Below, in pieces: positions 26,685-35,361 of a DNA stretch of 64,000 nucleotides (position 1 is its first letter; each line of letters opens with the position of its first letter). Made by a program: the position numbers and the translations under genes. Under the pieces are notes generated by a model that did no database searches, was not told the DNA's origin, and saw nothing but the letters and a program-made list of their open reading frames with translations. This DNA comes from an uncultured Odoribacter sp. (GTDB lineage: Bacteria > Bacteroidota > Bacteroidia > Bacteroidales > Marinifilaceae): NCBI GenBank assembly GCA_944321165.1, contig CALUKE010000005.1, positions 62,001 through 126,000 on the forward strand, in the 5' to 3' direction.

Positions 26685-27179
26685 ATGAAAAAGATCGGTT
26701 TGTTATCGGATACCCATGGTTGGCTGGATCCCAAAGTACTGGCTTTCTTCACTTCTTGTGACGAGGTGTGGCATTGCGGAGATATCGGTGATTCGGCTGT
26801 TTCCCGGCGTTTGGCGGCAGATTTCGATCTGCGGGCGGTATATGGGAATATCGATAGTGGAGAGCTGCGGCGGGAATTTTCGAAGACATTGATATTCGAA
26901 TGTGAAGGGGTTAAGACTGTTATGACACACATCGGGGGATATCCCGGGCATTATGATGCCGGGATTCGGGATGTACTTTACCGGGAACATCCGCAGCTTT
27001 TTGTCTGTGGACATTCCCATATATTGAAGGTGATGTATGATAAAACGCTGGCATGTTTGCATATCAATCCCGGGGCGGCGGGGCGTTTCGGATTCCATCA
27101 GGTGAGAACGGCTGTCCGTTTCGATATCGACCGGGGAGAGATAAAAAATCTCGAAGTATTAGAACTGGACAAGAATTAA
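26685..27179 (+). CDS. YfcE/MJ0936-like metallophosphoesterase
   Basis: A 164-residue calcineurin-like phosphoesterase. Metal-binding motifs run in family order: LLSDTHGWLD (Asp-x-His), WHCGDIGD (Gly-Asp), VYGNID (Gly-Asn), MTHIGGYPG and CGHSHI (Gly-His-x-His). Relatives hydrolyse phosphodiesters such as bis-p-nitrophenyl phosphate in vitro; the natural substrate is unknown. It follows nfo with a 2-base gap. Confidence 0.9.
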   Translation: MKKIGLLSDTHGWLDPKVLAFFTSCDEVWHCGDIGDSAVSRRLAADFDLRAVYGNIDSGELRREFSKTLIFECEGVKTVMTHIGGYPGHYDAGIRDVLYREHPQLFVCGHSHILKVMYDKTLACLHINPGAAGRFGFHQVRTAVRFDIDRGEIKNLEVLELDKN

Positions 27180-27217
27180 ATATTTCAATGGGCTAATTCA
27201 GAAATAGTTTGTATAAG

Positions 27218-28813
27218 ATGAGAAGATTTTTATTTTTTATGTGGTTTCTGTTGCTGTTCGGGGCACATTTTCAGAGTGTGCTGGCACAAAGACAGGAGAA
27301 TCAGGTGCGGGAACAAAGTATCAAATACCAGCGTCTGATGGCTTATATCGATGCATTTTACGTCGATTCGGTTGATTTGCAGAAATTGACAGAAGATGCG
27401 ATTGTCAAGGCATTGTCCGATCTGGATCCCCATTCGGTCTATATTACCAAAGAAGAAGTGGAGGAAATGAATGAACCTTTGGAAGGCGGATTTTTTGGAA
27501 TCGGAATTCAGTTTACCATTTTGCGGGATACCCTGACAGTCGTATCTATTGTTCCCGGAGGACCTTCGGAAAAAGTGGGGTTGTTGCCGGGCGACCGGAT
27601 TGTTTCCGTTGACGGAGAAGATATTGCCGGCAAGAAGATTTCAAATTCCGATGTTCGTAAACGCTTGAAAGGTGAGGAGGGAACAATTGTCAATGTCGGA
27701 GTGTTGAGGGGGAAGGAAAAGATGGATTTCCGGATTGTACGGGGAAGAATACCGATTTACAGTGTCGATGCGGTGTATATGCTGGACACGGTCACCGGAT
27801 ATATCAAATTGTCCCGTTTTGCCGCAACAACGATCGAGGAGTTTGAGGATGCAGTCCGCAAATTGCAGGCGCAGGGAATGAAAGATCTGGTATTGGATTT
27901 GCAGACCAATGGGGGTGGTTATATGGGTGCTGCGATCGGCATCAGCGATCATTTGCTGGATGGCAGCAAGATGATAGTCTATACGGATGGACTCAATTCA
28001 GGGCGTCGGGCAGAATATTCGACTTCGGCCGGTTTGTTTCAGAAAGGACGCGTGGTAATACTGATTGACGGAAACTCGGCTTCTGCGAGTGAGATTGTTT
28101 CCGGAGCGGTACAGGATTGGGACCGGGGAGTGATTGTCGGTCGCCGTTCTTTCGGGAAGGGATTGGTGCAAAGACAATTCCCCTTGACGGATGGTTCCAT
28201 GATTCGTTTGACGGTTGCTCACTACTATACTCCCTCGGGGCGTTGCATTCAGAAACCCTATGTGGCCGGAGAAGAGGATTATGAGGCAGAACTGTATAAC
28301 CGTTACCGGAGCGGAGAGATGGTGAGTGCCGACAGTATCGTCGTGAATGATTCTCTGAAATATTATACGAAAGTGAAACACCGGCCTGTATACGGTGGTG
28401 GGGGAATCATTCCGGATGTGTTTGTCCCGATCGATACAACCATTAATTATTTGTATTTGAACCGTCTGATTGCCAAAAATGTCATTGGGGATTTTATTGC
28501 CAATTACATTGATAAGAACAGGGATCAACTGAAAAAGAAGTACCCGGATTTCAACCTGTATGTAAAGAATTTCCGAATCACTGATGAGATCATCGATGCG
28601 ATTGTAAAAGAAGGGGAAAAAGCCGGGATACCGAAGGACGAAAAGGCGTTGGCTCCGCTTTTGCCGACTTTAAAATTACAACTGAAGGCGTTGATTGCGA
28701 GGGATATCTGGAACATGAATGAGATGTACCAGATCATGAACCAAGAGAATGAGTTGTTGAAGAAAGGATTGGATATTTTGAAAGACGGTACCTACGAGAA
28801 GATCATTCAGTGA
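27218..28813 (+). CDS. S41 family C-terminal processing peptidase (CtpA/Prc type)
   Basis: A 531-residue periplasmic serine protease with a signal peptide ending near VLAQ. The N-terminal helical region is followed by a PDZ domain (GIGIQFTILRDTLTVVSIVPGGPSEK) and the S41 catalytic core. The catalytic Ser and Lys are in GNSASASEIVSGAVQDW and RRSFGKGLVQRQF. ATG at 27218 is preferred over an upstream TTG. Such proteases degrade or trim C-termini of envelope proteins. The last 11 bases overlap the convergent SGNH-like gene. Confidence 0.92.
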   Translation: MRRFLFFMWFLLLFGAHFQSVLAQRQENQVREQSIKYQRLMAYIDAFYVDSVDLQKLTEDAIVKALSDLDPHSVYITKEEVEEMNEPLEGGFFGIGIQFTILRDTLTVVSIVPGGPSEKVGLLPGDRIVSVDGEDIAGKKISNSDVRKRLKGEEGTIVNVGVLRGKEKMDFRIVRGRIPIYSVDAVYMLDTVTGYIKLSRFAATTIEEFEDAVRKLQAQGMKDLVLDLQTNGGGYMGAAIGISDHLLDGSKMIVYTDGLNSGRRAEYSTSAGLFQKGRVVILIDGNSASASEIVSGAVQDWDRGVIVGRRSFGKGLVQRQFPLTDGSMIRLTVAHYYTPSGRCIQKPYVAGEEDYEAELYNRYRSGEMVSADSIVVNDSLKYYTKVKHRPVYGGGGIIPDVFVPIDTTINYLYLNRLIAKNVIGDFIANYIDKNRDQLKKKYPDFNLYVKNFRITDEIIDAIVKEGEKAGIPKDEKALAPLLPTLKLQLKALIARDIWNMNEMYQIMNQENELLKKGLDILKDGTYEKIIQ

Positions 28814-29837
28814 TCTTCTCCGGCCGATATATTTCCTGTAGCAGTTCTATGCCTAGCAGCGGGCGGTAGTGGCCTTGTTCATAATAGAAGTGGTAGTCTT
28901 CGGTGTATCGGTTGATGCCGCTGAAATCAAAGACATTTTCTCTGCCAAAGATTTCTTCCAGTGTGGCTTTGTCTGCGGGATGCAGCTGTTTTTGATTGTA
29001 ATCCGGACTGATGAGAAGACGATAGGCGGTATGGTGGCGTTTCAGCAATGTCGCAATTTCTGTAAGTAGATTTTCCTGAGGCAGAAAGACTGCGCGTTCG
29101 GCGAAGACAGTTTCTTTATTCCGTTCGGGAAATTCTTTTTTTCGTTTTTCCCAATAAGCTTCTCCTTCCTGTTCGATCATTCTTTCGCGTGGATTGATGG
29201 CGTCGTTGTTCAGGGAATTGCGTACTCGTCCGTAAGGATTCATATATTTCATGGAGGGAGTGATCTGTCCGCCCAGTCTGTATTGGAGGTAAGGAAACAG
29301 AAATTCCGGCAGAATGAAAGCTTGTAGGAATTCCAGTTGTACGCTGAATGGATTTTCTCCGGAAATTTCAGACGGCAGGATGTGACTGAATCCAGAGGAC
29401 TGGTAAGTTTTGGCCAATGAGGCCCGATTTAAAATCATCAGGACATTCCGGATGGGAGCCTGGTCGCGTTCTAAGGCCTGTAATTTCAGTAAAATGGCTT
29501 TCATACCTTCGGCATTGCCGAAAAGACGAACGGCATGGCTTCCCTGTGGCAGGAATTTTTCCCATTCTTGGCAAGGAAAGGCCATGGTGCATGAGTTACC
29601 GAGGAGAAAAGAATTGAATGGCAGACTGTCTCGTCGGTTTTTGTAAATTTGCCAGCCGACATGTCCTTCATTGAGGGTCACATCGGAGTCGTAGATCTTG
29701 TAGTTTCGCAACACCATGAAAGGGTCATCGTAGAGGTAGAGGGCGATGACTATCCAGAAAGGCAACATAAAAAGTTGGGTTTTCCACAAAAACTGTCGGA
29801 AAGTTTTTCGTTCTGTCGGCTGTGTGAGCATGTTCAT
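28803..29837 (-). CDS. SGNH-like, DltD/AlgJ-type membrane-anchored protein of the Dlt-like operon
   Basis: A 344-residue protein with one N-terminal membrane anchor (about 20-37) and the rest facing the periplasm. A serine in FLLGNSCTMAFP near residue 80 sits where the nucleophile block of SGNH hydrolases is expected, GNAEGMKAILLKLQAL follows as a second block, and DYHFYYEQGHYRPLLG near residue 320 may provide the Asp/His pair. This matches the layout of DltD and AlgJ/AlgX-like partners of MBOAT transferases. It is the last gene of the four-gene operon, 14 bases after the MBOAT gene. The fold assignment is by motif and context; overall similarity to any named protein cannot be judged here. 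Confidence 0.65.
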   Translation of the reverse strand: MNMLTQPTERKTFRQFLWKTQLFMLPFWIVIALYLYDDPFMVLRNYKIYDSDVTLNEGHVGWQIYKNRRDSLPFNSFLLGNSCTMAFPCQEWEKFLPQGSHAVRLFGNAEGMKAILLKLQALERDQAPIRNVLMILNRASLAKTYQSSGFSHILPSEISGENPFSVQLEFLQAFILPEFLFPYLQYRLGGQITPSMKYMNPYGRVRNSLNNDAINPRERMIEQEGEAYWEKRKKEFPERNKETVFAERAVFLPQENLLTEIATLLKRHHTAYRLLISPDYNQKQLHPADKATLEEIFGRENVFDFSGINRYTEDYHFYYEQGHYRPLLGIELLQEIYRPEKITE

Positions 29838-29851
29838 CTTCTGTTTTTTTA

Positions 29852-31246
29852 TCAGAATTGTAAGTAAATAAAGTTTTCCGAACCGAATTGACCATAGGCT
29901 AAAATCAGAAAAGCAGTCAGATAGTATATACTCCAGCGGACTACGGCCGGTTGTTTTTCGATTTGTCGCAGCAGGTCTGTTCGCGCCATGAAGTATTCGT
30001 AGATACCGATCAGCAATAAGGCAATTCCGGTTACGATGCAGATGTGATCGGATATGCCGAGGTCTATTTCTTTCCAGTTGCTGTGGGTTTGAAAGGATAG
30101 ATGACGGATGAAATAGACGGCGTCGTCCATATTTTTTGCCTTGAAAAAGATCAATGAGAAGGCGAAAATAAGATAGGTGCGTATCGCTGCGAGTAGTCCG
30201 TAGAGCGGACTACCGATTCGTCTGCTGATGGTTTTACGAATGGAGGTGGTGTTTTGTTCCCAGACGATAACGATGCCTTGAATCAGGCCGTAAATTACGA
30301 AATTCCAGCCGACACCGTGCCATATACCCAGGGCAACGAAGGTGATGATCAGGCTTATTGCTATTCCTGTTTGTCCGAGGCGGCGTGTGACCGAGGTCAA
30401 TGGCAGGTAAAGATAATCGCGCACCCAGCTGGAGAGGGAGATGTGCCACCGTCGCCAGAAGTCCGTTATGGTTTGGGCGGTGAACGGTCGCTCGAAATTA
30501 GGGGAGAGTCGGAGACCGAAAAGCATGGCACAGCCAATGGCAATGTCTGTATAGCCGGAAAAATCTGCATAGAGTTCGATGGGATAAAGGAGTGCTGCCA
30601 TGATCAATTGAGCGCCGGAAGCAGTATGGACAGCTTGGAAAATCTCATCGATATGAGGGGCCAGGTGGTCGGCAATGATCAATTTTTTGATCAGTCCGAT
30701 GGCGATGAGTTTTAATCCGTATGTCATCATGTCATAGCTTGCTGGATGCAGCTTTTTGATTTGTGGAAGCAGGTCATTCGGACGTTCTATCGGTCCGGAA
30801 AGAAATTTCATAAACAGCAGCATGTAAAGGAGAAAGTCGGGCAGGTTCCGTTCGGCCGGTGTTTCTTCCCAATACACTTCGGTCAGGTAAGCGATGGCCT
30901 GAAACGTATAGAAAGAAAGGCCCAGGGGAAAAAGGAGAGAAGCATTTCCCGTCAGACTTTCCGCATGACGAAAACCGGTCCAGCAAAGTAGCAGGCAGGC
31001 GAGAGCTGTCCAGTAGACTGTTTGTGTTGACTTGTTTTTTGGACGGACTTTCTCCAGAAGTAGGCCTGCATTATAAGTCAATAGACTGATCGACAAAGCA
31101 ATGAGTAAAAATTCCCAATGAAAATAACCGATGAAAACACCGCTGGTGACGAGCAATACTGTTTTTCTGCTTTTTCCCCGGGTAAGATGGTAGAGTAAAA
31201 AGCAAAATATAAACAGGCAGATAAATTCAGGAGAAATGAATGACAT
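29852..31246 (-). CDS. MBOAT-family O-acyltransferase (DltB/AlgI type)
   Basis: A 464-residue polytopic inner-membrane protein with about ten hydrophobic segments. The MBOAT core is seen as LPLGLSFYTFQAIAYLTEVYW, MKFLSGPIERPNDLLPQIKK, DFSGYTDIAIGCAMLFG, NFERPFTAQTITDFWRRWHISLSSWVRDYLY and the catalytic His in GIWHGVGWNFVIYG near residue 305. Family members move an acyl group from a carrier (thioester on ACP) across the membrane to a periplasmic hydroxyl. The carrier protein gene lies 20 bases upstream and an SGNH-like partner gene downstream, as in dltB context. Confidence 0.88.
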   Translation of the reverse strand: MSFISPEFICLFIFCFLLYHLTRGKSRKTVLLVTSGVFIGYFHWEFLLIALSISLLTYNAGLLLEKVRPKNKSTQTVYWTALACLLLCWTGFRHAESLTGNASLLFPLGLSFYTFQAIAYLTEVYWEETPAERNLPDFLLYMLLFMKFLSGPIERPNDLLPQIKKLHPASYDMMTYGLKLIAIGLIKKLIIADHLAPHIDEIFQAVHTASGAQLIMAALLYPIELYADFSGYTDIAIGCAMLFGLRLSPNFERPFTAQTITDFWRRWHISLSSWVRDYLYLPLTSVTRRLGQTGIAISLIITFVALGIWHGVGWNFVIYGLIQGIVIVWEQNTTSIRKTISRRIGSPLYGLLAAIRTYLIFAFSLIFFKAKNMDDAVYFIRHLSFQTHSNWKEIDLGISDHICIVTGIALLLIGIYEYFMARTDLLRQIEKQPAVVRWSIYYLTAFLILAYGQFGSENFIYLQF

Positions 31247-31266
31247 GTTTGATAACCTTCTTGTAA

Positions 31267-31509
31267 TTAATTGGTTTTACTGATAATGGCACGGCACAGA
31301 TCACCTACATTTTTTAATTTTACAATTTCCCGGAAAGGGAAATGGATTTGGAAAGTCTGTTCTATTTCACTGATAAGCAACATATTGGTCAGTGAATTCC
31401 AGCCATCCACGTCGTGGGCCGTTGTGTTTTCAGAGAGGGTAATCTCTGTTTTCTTCAATACCTGACGGAATATCCGGTTTAGGATTTCCAGTGTTTCATT
31501 GATATCCAT
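31267..31509 (-). CDS. Acyl carrier protein of the Dlt-like operon
   Basis: An 80-residue carrier protein. The phosphopantetheine attachment serine is in VDGWNSLTNMLLISEIE at about residue 39, which replaces the DSL motif of fatty-acid ACP with NSL. The acidic recognition helix is present and the C-terminus is short. The start codon lies inside the end of the adenylation gene (overlap 31496-31509), suggesting translational coupling. By analogy to DltC it would carry the aminoacyl (or acyl) group delivered by the adenylation enzyme to the MBOAT protein. Confidence 0.88.
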   Translation of the reverse strand: MDINETLEILNRIFRQVLKKTEITLSENTTAHDVDGWNSLTNMLLISEIEQTFQIHFPFREIVKLKNVGDLCRAIISKTN

Positions 31510-33025
31510 ATTCGTCTTTATTTTGAATGATTTGTAAGATTTTTTTTCGATCGGTCTTATTGTTTTTATTTAGCGGGAAACAGTTCAGCAGATGAATCTG
31601 TTTGGGGAGCATGTAGGGAGGCAGGTGATATTGCAGGTAAGCTTCCAGTTCTGCGATTTCTTTGGTGGCATTGCGTTCTATGGCAAGGTGCAATTCATAA
31701 TTGCCTTGTGGTCCGCAGATCGGAAGTACGACTGCATCGGCAAGATTCCGGTAGAATTGTTTGACCCGATATTCTATTTCTCCCAGTTCGATTCGGAAAC
31801 CTTGTATTTTTACCTGGTTGTCCATACGTCCGCAATAGATGATATCCCCTTCTTCATCTATCTGGCAACGGTCTCCTGTGCGGTAAAACAGTTTCCCGTC
31901 ATTGCGGTAAACGAAACAGCTGGCGGATTTTTCAGGAGCCTGCCAATAGCCTTGCATGATTTGCGGGCCGCTGATCCACAATTCACCGGTTTGATTGGGT
32001 GGGAGCGGATGCCCTTTTTCATTGGCAATTATGGCTTCCATGCCGGGAAACGGTTTGCCGATGGCTGCCATGCCATTATGATGTTTTCCTCCTTCGGTCG
32101 GAATTACATAGGAGGTGCAATAAATGGTCGCTTCTGTCGGTCCATATAGATTGATCACTGTGGCATTCGGGATGCAAGGACGGAATTCGCCGAGCAGTTG
32201 TAGGTCGGTTGCTTCTGCCGTGACGACCAGATATCGCAATGCCGGCAGTTGAATTTCCGGAAAGTAGGCGCGTGACAGCCGCAATACAGAAGGGGCAATG
32301 GCTGCAAATGTCAGTTGATGACGTTCCAGTATGTCCAGAATGTTCAGATATTTCAAACCGTGTTGTGGAACGGTGTATACACATGCTCCCCGGGTCAGCG
32401 GATAGAGAAATGAAACGACGGATACATCGAAGGTCAGTTCGAACATTTGTAACATACGGTCGTTTTCATTCACTTGCCAACCTAACTGCTGATAGGCTTC
32501 GTAAAAGGCATCCAGATTGTTGCGGGAAATCGGGACTCCCTTGGGGGCACCGGTACTGCCGGAAGTAAAGATGAGATAGGCCGGTACATTGGATTTCATT
32601 TTCTTGTACAATTCGTGTTCGGCCATGTAAGTCGGTTTATAGGAGGTTGTACAAACCCGTCCGACGCAGATATCCGGAGGCAATACCTGATCCCCCAGAT
32701 TGCTGTAAAGTAGCAGTTCCAGGCCTGCTTGGAGGGCGATTTGTCGGTTGCGCTCTATCGGAATGTCGGGGTGCAGCATGACATAGGTCTTGCCGGTCAG
32801 CAATACGGCCAGTATGGAGGCGTATGTTTCTATCCGGTTTTCTGCAGTGATGCCGATGACACTCTCTTTCAAATTGCAGAGAGTATGGCTGATGCTTTTG
32901 GCTTGCCCGATCAGGTCTTTGTAGGTGTAAGTCTCTTCTTCGATGACCATCGCTGGCCGGTTTGCATGCTGGTTGGCTGCATGCATGATGTCTAGCAGTA
33001 TTTTGAAGTTGTCTTCTGTTTTCAT
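31496..33025 (-). CDS. Amino-acid adenylation enzyme (DltA-like AMP-dependent ligase)
   Basis: A 509-residue stand-alone adenylation enzyme of the NRPS/DltA type. Core motifs are in order: YLIFTSGSTGAPKGVP (A3), MLQMFELTFDVSV (A4, whose Asp normally binds the substrate alpha-amino group), LYGPTEATIYCT (A5), YRTGD (A7), GRMDNQVKIQGFRIELGEIE split over A8, and NKNNKTDRKK with the catalytic Lys (A10). No condensation or thiolation domain is fused; the carrier is the next gene, which it overlaps by 14 bases. The A4 Asp favours an amino acid, D-alanine by analogy, but substrate cannot be proven from sequence. A TATTTTTG box on the minus strand at 33051-33058 may be its promoter. Confidence 0.85.
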   Translation of the reverse strand: MKTEDNFKILLDIMHAANQHANRPAMVIEEETYTYKDLIGQAKSISHTLCNLKESVIGITAENRIETYASILAVLLTGKTYVMLHPDIPIERNRQIALQAGLELLLYSNLGDQVLPPDICVGRVCTTSYKPTYMAEHELYKKMKSNVPAYLIFTSGSTGAPKGVPISRNNLDAFYEAYQQLGWQVNENDRMLQMFELTFDVSVVSFLYPLTRGACVYTVPQHGLKYLNILDILERHQLTFAAIAPSVLRLSRAYFPEIQLPALRYLVVTAEATDLQLLGEFRPCIPNATVINLYGPTEATIYCTSYVIPTEGGKHHNGMAAIGKPFPGMEAIIANEKGHPLPPNQTGELWISGPQIMQGYWQAPEKSASCFVYRNDGKLFYRTGDRCQIDEEGDIIYCGRMDNQVKIQGFRIELGEIEYRVKQFYRNLADAVVLPICGPQGNYELHLAIERNATKEIAELEAYLQYHLPPYMLPKQIHLLNCFPLNKNNKTDRKKILQIIQNKDEYGYQ

Positions 33026-33188
33026 CCTTTCATGGTTTTTATTTTTGGGGCAAAAATACTTTTAAACCATGGTACGGTTGTTTATAATCGAGTTGTATTT
33101 GTTTGTAATGTGTGTTTCTAATATGTTGATTATTAGATGTATGAATAATATTTTCTTGTAATTTGCCCCAGTTGCATTGTAATGGGTC

Positions 33189-34064
33189 TTATTGCCTGAA
33201 ACTGCCTTGTGTCAAACAATCAGCCAGGGGAAGATATTGTGGTAGGTATTCGGGGCGGTTGGCCCGGCTGGGACAAATGTCGATACCTCCCCGTCGGGTG
33301 TATAGACAGGTGATTGCCAGAATTTCCGGCTGAAAGAGATCGTTCAACCGTTTAAAAGTCATTTCACAGATTTCTTCGTGGAAATGGTTTTCGTTGCGAA
33401 GGGAAACGATGTATTTCAGCAAGGCGGCAGGAGCGGGAAGCTGTTCGGCTTTCAAATAGAGATATAGACTACCCCAGTCCGGTTGGTTGGTGATTTTGCA
33501 ATTGCTTTTCAACAGATGGCTGCCGACTTTCAAGCTTCCGCCTTTCTGGATATTTTCCTGAAGGAAAGCCGGATATTCCTGGTATATGGAAAAATGAAGG
33601 GAGCTGGGATCGATATTTGTTTCGAGGATTTCATATTCCTTGAAATCGAAATTCCGTTGGGATGGCAGATTTTCGTAGAAATGGAGGTTGATTGCTGTGG
33701 TTAAACAAGTCGCCAGATCGTTTTTTACAATGGCTGAAAAACGGTCGATCGCCTCTTTTCGGGTATTTCCCAAGGTTTCCATATGGAAAGAACCGAGGTA
33801 TAATTTCAGGGATTTGCTTTCTATGATGAAAGGGCTGGCGGCAGAGTAGACGATTTTCAGAATGCCGACGACCGGCATGCCGTTGTTTAAAAGGAAGCTG
33901 GCTTCGTAGGCATGCCAGCTGTCATAGCCGCAAAACAATTTTTCAGGTTGATGGATGCCGTAAATTTCCCGGTTCAGATGACGGGGAACTGCGACTAAAA
34001 TCTCCGGACAGTAGTGTTTCGGATACTCCACTTGTTTTCCCAATAGTTTTTCTTCGGCTGACAT
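33189..34064 (-). CDS. queF: NADPH-dependent preQ0 reductase, bimodular QueF
   Basis: Reduces the nitrile of 7-cyano-7-deazaguanine to preQ1 in queuosine biosynthesis. The 291-residue length and two tunnelling-fold halves identify the long, homodimeric E. coli-type QueF. The NADPH-binding motif region is ESKSLKLYLGSFHM (about 95-108) and the catalytic Cys is in LKSNCKITNQPDWG. The ATG at 34062-34064 (MSAEEKLLGKQ) is used rather than an upstream TTG, and a -7 box (34104-34111) lies 40 bases before it. It shares no pathway with the flanking Dlt-like operon. Confidence 0.94.
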   Translation of the reverse strand: MSAEEKLLGKQVEYPKHYCPEILVAVPRHLNREIYGIHQPEKLFCGYDSWHAYEASFLLNNGMPVVGILKIVYSAASPFIIESKSLKLYLGSFHMETLGNTRKEAIDRFSAIVKNDLATCLTTAINLHFYENLPSQRNFDFKEYEILETNIDPSSLHFSIYQEYPAFLQENIQKGGSLKVGSHLLKSNCKITNQPDWGSLYLYLKAEQLPAPAALLKYIVSLRNENHFHEEICEMTFKRLNDLFQPEILAITCLYTRRGGIDICPSRANRPEYLPQYLPLADCLTQGSFRQ

Positions 34065-34103
34065 TTTGTATTTGAATAAAGCTGGTTGCTGTTTGATTGC
34101 GGA

Positions 34104-34111
34104 CAAAGGTA
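34104..34111 (-). promoter_or_regulatory. Bacteroidota-type -7 box upstream of queF
   Basis: Minus-strand TACCTTTG (TAnnTTTG) 40 bases before the queF ATG. It supports the shorter queF start. No preQ1 aptamer was recognised in the leader. Confidence 0.5.
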
Positions 34112-34128
34112 GAAAGAATCTATGAGAT

Positions 34129-34162
34129 TTTGGGTGATCCTGTGATGAATATGTTATTTTTG
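34129..34162 (+). promoter_or_regulatory. Promoter of the acyltransferase-3 gene
   Basis: TTTG at 34129-34132, a 22-base spacer and TATTTTTG at 34155-34162, 24 bases before the chosen ATG. The spacer is slightly longer than the usual 19-21. Confidence 0.5.
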
Positions 34163-34186
34163 TCTGGTTGAAAATAATTGAATTTT

Positions 34187-35353
34187 ATGATGGATGTGTA
34201 TAAATCGGATACAGTCATTTCTGCTGCTGCCTTTGCCGATACAAAACCTCATTACGAGTTGCTGGACGGATTGAGGGGGGTGGCGGCACTGGTCGTCATC
34301 TGGTACCATATTTTTGAAGGTTTTGCCACAAGTCCGATGGACCAGCAGTTTAATCATGGTTATCTGGCGGTCGATTTTTTCTTTATTTTATCAGGATTCG
34401 TTATCGGGTATGCTTATGATGATCGTTGGAAAGCCAACCTGAAAGTGAAAGATTTTATCAGACGTCGGTTGATTCGTTTGCATCCGATGGTAGTTTTAGG
34501 AGCAGTGTTAGGAAGCATCACCTTTTGTATGCAGGGGTGTGAGAAATGGGACGGTACGACGGTTCCCCTATCCTTTTTGCTGTTGTCTCTGCTGTTTCAT
34601 CTTTTCTTGATTCCAGCTCTGCCGGGCAGTGTCCCGGAGGTACGTGGGAATGGGGAGATGTATCCGTTGAACGGTCCCAGTTGGTCTCTGTTTTTCGAAT
34701 ATGTGGGAAATTTACTCTATGCCTTGCTGATTCGCCGGCTATCGACGAAGGCTCTTGCGGTGCTGGTAGGATTGACCGCTATGGGATTGGCTTCTTTTGC
34801 TTTGTTTAATTTTTCCGGTTACGGTCATTTGGGTGTGGGATGGAGTTTGGCAGACAATAATTTGATCGGTGGTTTTCTGCGTTTGGGATTTTCTTTTTCT
34901 GCCGGCCTGTTGATTTCACGTATTTTTAAACCGATCTATATTCGGGGTGCCTTTTGGATTTGCAGTCTGCTCATTGTCATTTTGCTTTCCTTGCCCTATG
35001 TGGGGGATGGAGAGACTCCTTGGGTGAATGGTTTGTACGATTCTGTCTGTACCCTTGTCTTTTTTCCGCTCTTGGTATATCTGGGGGCATCGGGAAAGGC
35101 GACCGATGCCAGGACTTTCCGGGTGTGTCGTTTTTTGGGAGATATTTCCTATCCTCTGTATATCATCCACTATCCTTTCATGTATCTGTTTTACGCCTGG
35201 TTGTGGAGTGGAGAAAAACTGCCGTTCTCTCAGGTCTGGCCGATTGCAGTGTGTTTGTTTTTGGGGTGTATCGCTTTGGCCTACCTTTGTTTGAGGTGGT
35301 ACGATGAACCGCTCAGGAGATGGTTGGGCAAAAGGTACTTCGTTTCCCGGTAG
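34187..35353 (+). CDS. Acyltransferase-3 family membrane protein (OafA/YrhL type)
   Basis: A 388-residue inner-membrane O-acyltransferase with about ten hydrophobic helices. Family motifs are LLDGLRGVAALVVIWYH (Arg and catalytic His), NHGYLAVDFFFILSGFVIGYAY, RRRLIRLHPM, GPSWSLFFEYVGNLLYA and the C-terminal DISYPLYIIHYPFMY. Such proteins O-acetylate lipopolysaccharide O-antigen, peptidoglycan or other surface glycans using acetyl-CoA. There is no fused SGNH domain. ATG at 34187 or 34190 is preferred over an upstream TTG. It lies between queF (divergent) and the MsbA-like gene (convergent, 8 bases apart). Confidence 0.88.
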   Translation: MMDVYKSDTVISAAAFADTKPHYELLDGLRGVAALVVIWYHIFEGFATSPMDQQFNHGYLAVDFFFILSGFVIGYAYDDRWKANLKVKDFIRRRLIRLHPMVVLGAVLGSITFCMQGCEKWDGTTVPLSFLLLSLLFHLFLIPALPGSVPEVRGNGEMYPLNGPSWSLFFEYVGNLLYALLIRRLSTKALAVLVGLTAMGLASFALFNFSGYGHLGVGWSLADNNLIGGFLRLGFSFSAGLLISRIFKPIYIRGAFWICSLLIVILLSLPYVGDGETPWVNGLYDSVCTLVFFPLLVYLGASGKATDARTFRVCRFLGDISYPLYIIHYPFMYLFYAWLWSGEKLPFSQVWPIAVCLFLGCIALAYLCLRWYDEPLRRWLGKRYFVSR

Positions 35354-35361
35354 GGGTTCGT

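Noticed and set aside
33026..33188. Possible riboswitch between the Dlt-like operon and queF
   Set aside because: This gap is upstream of the Dlt-like genes, not queF, and no aptamer-like conserved core could be drawn.
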